DNA from: Gnetum montanum
Lineage: Eukaryota; Streptophyta; Gnetopsida; Gnetales; Gnetaceae
DNA length: 64,000 nt
Assembly: GCA_015680685.1 (NCBI GenBank)
Contig: MNCI01017954.1
Coordinates: 62,958-126,957 of the forward strand
Direction of reading: 5' to 3'
The notes beneath the pieces are model-generated. The model was not told the origin of the DNA, did not search any database, and was given only the letters and a program-made list of their open reading frames with translations. How positions within the stretch are numbered: the first letter of the stretch is position 1; each line of letters begins with the position of its first letter. Position numbers and translations under genes: made by a program. This document shows, piece after piece, positions 61,241 through 64,000 of the stretch.

Positions 61241-63812
61241 TCGTTCCCTGCCACCTAAAGATAGATGAGGGGGTTTCTTAGATCTATCAATTTCTGGGGA
61301 AGATGACCTACTTTGATTCAGTTAGTCACGACATGTGTGAGCATGATCGTCTAGATGTTGGAGTGTGGCAGGCTGGAGGGTTGCTCAGGCGATATGATGG
61401 TGGAGGCGTTGGTAGGTTCAGAGGCACTGGCCACAGGCGTAGGTGAGGGTGTGTTCAGATTATTGGGTTGAAAAAAGGACATTTTCGTGGCTTGGGTTCT
61501 AGTCCACTCCGTCGAGGTGCCAGTTGTAAGTTAACAGCCCTTGTAGCATTTCGTTGTTGTGGCAGTGGCAGTATTTCTCCCTGCATTGATGGAGCAGGTG
61601 GCAATTGAGTGGGATGTTTGGAGGAGTGGCAAGAGAAGATGATGGAGGGTAGAAGAGATGTGGGTTTGCCCCCTGGGTGATGGAGATGGATGTCAAAAAT
61701 ATTTAGGGGGTGGTAATAACTAGGAAAAGCTACATGATTGGAAGAGTCTTTTCAAGAGACCGGTTGCTGAACATAGTACCCATAAGGATCTAGCTGTTTG
61801 TAAGGGTACTGCTGCCTTGGAGGTGGCATCCCCCACACTTGTGGTTGCTGCCACTATTGGAAGTATTCATACGGTTGCGGGGGCGTTCCACTTGGATAAT
61901 ATCCTTGCTATTGCTGGTGGAACCACCTGGAATTGCCTTGTGGATAAGACAACCTTCGGGGTGTTTGCTGTTGCGCCAATCGAGGGTTCAAGGTGTACAC
62001 CCCAAACTCTTGAAGGTGTGACACCATAGGACAACATTCCTTAGGATGTTCATATTGGCATATGCCACATTCATCATCCTCCTCGGTGTCAGAGTCTGCA
62101 ACTTGCTCTACTACAACAACTTTTCCCGTACCCTTATGTTGGGCATGTTCAGCTCCCTTCTTCCTGCGCTGATCACAGTAATTACCCTGTTCTCTGGACT
62201 CTTCTGCAATTTTCAATACACTTTGAAATTTCTCATCCAAAGAGTCCCACATCTTATCCACCTTTGCTGATATTTTAGATGTAAACTTTTATAACGACAA
62301 AGTCTTTCGATTCACCGCTGCTTCCAGTGGTGATTCATCCTCCTCATCACAAAATCAGACCTCCCTTTTCCTGAGGGAAGGGTCTCAGTTGAATTCTTCT
62401 GCACTCTCCTTTTTTCTAAGTTCTCCTTCCTCCTTGACCACCTGATCAATGAGGCGTTGCAACTAATGGGCCCTTAGCCCTGACAGTCATCCCTTAGCGT
62501 ACATGCCAAGGGTCTTTCGTGTTTCAAAATGGAGCACATCAATGATGTGGTGAAGTTGTGCCCGTTGAGAGTAACCATGACCAGGGCATCAATGCAACAA
62601 TGAGTAGTACCTACTCATGGCAGCATCCAAGGGTTCATGATTTCCTTGTTTCCAACCTTGGATTTGTCGTCTTAGATTCGCCACTCTAGAGTACGTTTGA
62701 TATTTTTCATTGAAAATTTCAAGCATCGTACTCCATCTTTTGATTGATTCCGACTCCAAGGACTAGTACCAACTTTTAGCTTCTTTGATGAGTGTGCGAG
62801 GGAATAGCTTCAGCTATTGTTAATCATTGTCAATGTTTTGCAGGGTGCAGGCATCATGGAATGCTTGCAGATGGGTCTACGGATCACAGTTATATCCCCC
62901 TTCAAATCTGGGGATGTTGTTCATATCAACGCGCTTGATCCGGCTATCCTTTATGTGCCTACTGGGAATTTGAATTGCCTCTACGATCTAGAGCATGCTC
63001 CGAGTAGCTAACAATGACTCATCTGAATCATAGTCCTACTAGGGACCATGATGTCTGTGATGATTCCGGCTACCCCTCCTTTGATGCTGGTGAGTGCTGC
63101 ACGATTAGTCGTGCACTTCCTCATGTTGTCCCTTTCGAACCTATTTACCATCGTCCTTTCGTGCCTGCCTTTCCCCATGATGCTCAGAGCCTGAGCTGGA
63201 TGAAGGCGCAGGAGAGGGAGAGGACAGAGAAGAAGGAGAGGCATGACCACCGCTTTGGTGTTAATCTTCTCATCTACCCTGATGGCGGCCTCGATCATCC
63301 TGCCCAGTCTTATTACATGATCCTCCATCCCCTTGAGGATCATGGTCACTTAGAGGTTTGTTCTGAATGATTGACTGGAGGATCTGCTACCCCAGGGGAC
63401 GTTCGGTCGAATGGGTATCATGAAAGATAGGATCCCCATCGTCTTGCAGCCCTTGTGAGAATAAGGGGTTACTGAATTGTTTTCCCTTCTGCTGTTCATA
63501 TCTCTCCGCTTACTGCTGGTCTCTTACCCGTTGAACCTCCGTGGAACAATAGTCCCGGTAGTCATGGTCCTCCATGACATACTCCACCACCCGGTCCTAG
63601 ATGCCTAATCTGCCCAGATTGTGATATAGCATCACAGGAGCTGATCGGTCGGGTGGTAGCACGATGCTCCCCTCCATGTCCTACCATCGTAGATGCTCAT
63701 CCTGATGTAGGATGAATGTGAAATCAGGGACATATTCATCGGGATGTTTGTACATCACCCAATATTCTTATGGCACCGGTGGTTCGAATACCTCTCTCCT
63801 GTGAGAAGACAT
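61241..63812 (-). pseudogene. Ota-4 Gag
   Basis: The start is at ATG 63,812-63,810, MSSHRREVFEPPVP. The first 150 codons stay in one frame (YKHPDEYVPDFTFILHQDEH, GSIVLPPDRSAPVMLY, FSNPLFSQGLQDDGDPIFHD) with six stops, most of them TAG after Trp, Ile or Gly where Gln is expected. Capsid blocks follow between 62,300 and 62,960 in several frames. The zinc motif CGICQYEHPKECCP lies near 62,040-62,090, and a Gln/Pro/Tyr-rich tail follows. Gag forms the particle that houses reverse transcription. Confidence 0.75.
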
Positions 63813-63959
63813 GTTGGACGTTAGATGGTTCATGTAATCGGTGTACCTTACTATTTACTTAAATTCGCCTAGTGTGTGTAAATATTTCTATCCTGGGTTC
63901 GTTTCAACGACTTAAATGATAATTTCACTAAGGTTAGATGATGTATGTAAGACTAACAA

Positions 63960-63977
63960 TCCCTGGCAACAGTGCCA
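63960..63977 (-). promoter_or_regulatory. Ota-4 primer binding site for tRNA-Asp
   Basis: The plus strand TCCCTGGCAACAGTGCCA matches the tRNA-Asp 3' end at 15 of 18 positions, including CCA. Confidence 0.8.
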
Positions 63978-63978
63978 A

Positions 63979-64000
63979 TGATGAGCAGCTAGGTACCCCT
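63979..64000 (-). repeat. 5' LTR of Ota-4, first 22 bases in the window
   Basis: TGATGAGCAGCTAGGTACCC matches the inner end of the other Ota LTRs; the rest is outside the window. Confidence 0.85.

Overview
The window is repeat-dominated nuclear DNA of a land plant. It contains one intact gene, a complete 19-exon MCM5 replicative helicase gene (minus strand, 13,084-18,464, 727 codons), set in LTR retrotransposons, a LINE and decayed gene fragments. The tRNA-Asp-primed Ogre/Tat/Athila-type gypsy elements, nested LTRs of several kilobases and AT-rich intergenic DNA fit a large-genome seed plant. A gymnosperm is my guess, not a demonstrated fact.

Layout. 1-5,804: a minus-strand gypsy element (Ota-1) with gag and protease but no reverse transcriptase or integrase. 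5,805-12,250: AT-rich DNA with three fossils: a type-B response-regulator pseudogene, a CACTA transposase remnant and a LOG (cytokinin-activating enzyme) pseudogene. 13,084-18,666: MCM5 with E2F-type promoter sites. 19,588-25,203: a near full-length L1-type LINE (minus strand) bounded by a 17-base target duplication. 25,989-42,285: a decayed chromovirus (Chr-1, plus strand) with 2.8-kb LTRs. It is interrupted by a block holding an LRR fragment and an aminoacylase-1 fragment, by an Ota-type LTR, and in its 3' LTR by a solo LTR (Sol-C) that itself holds another Ota-type solo LTR. 42,286-44,690: LTRs in alternating orientation, two of them joined by a full-length copy of primer tRNA-Asp. 44,691-52,459: two gag-type derivatives (Ota-2, Ota-3) in tandem around a shared LTR. 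52,460-64,000: a minus-strand element (Ota-4) with gag, protease, RT, RNase H, integrase and a third ORF of about 685 codons between integrase and the 3' LTR.

The Ota elements form one family. They share the tRNA-Asp primer site, LTRs ending TGATGAG/CTCATCA on opposite strands, a Gag zinc motif around HPK.CCP, and a U-rich internal tract. Ota-4 shows the full coding layout. Ota-1, -2 and -3 look like internally deleted, non-autonomous derivatives. Nearly all in-frame stops in Ota-4 and Chr-1 are TAG where CAG (Gln) is expected, the footprint of cytosine-methylation decay in CHG context.

The observation I rate highest is at 43,175-43,249. A 75-base reverse complement of tRNA-Asp, including the post-transcriptional CCA, sits exactly between the U5 ends of two inverted LTRs, as if the reverse-transcription primer had been copied whole and fixed in the genome. 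Two single-N positions, each flanked by a 45-46-base duplication, are probable contig-joining artefacts.
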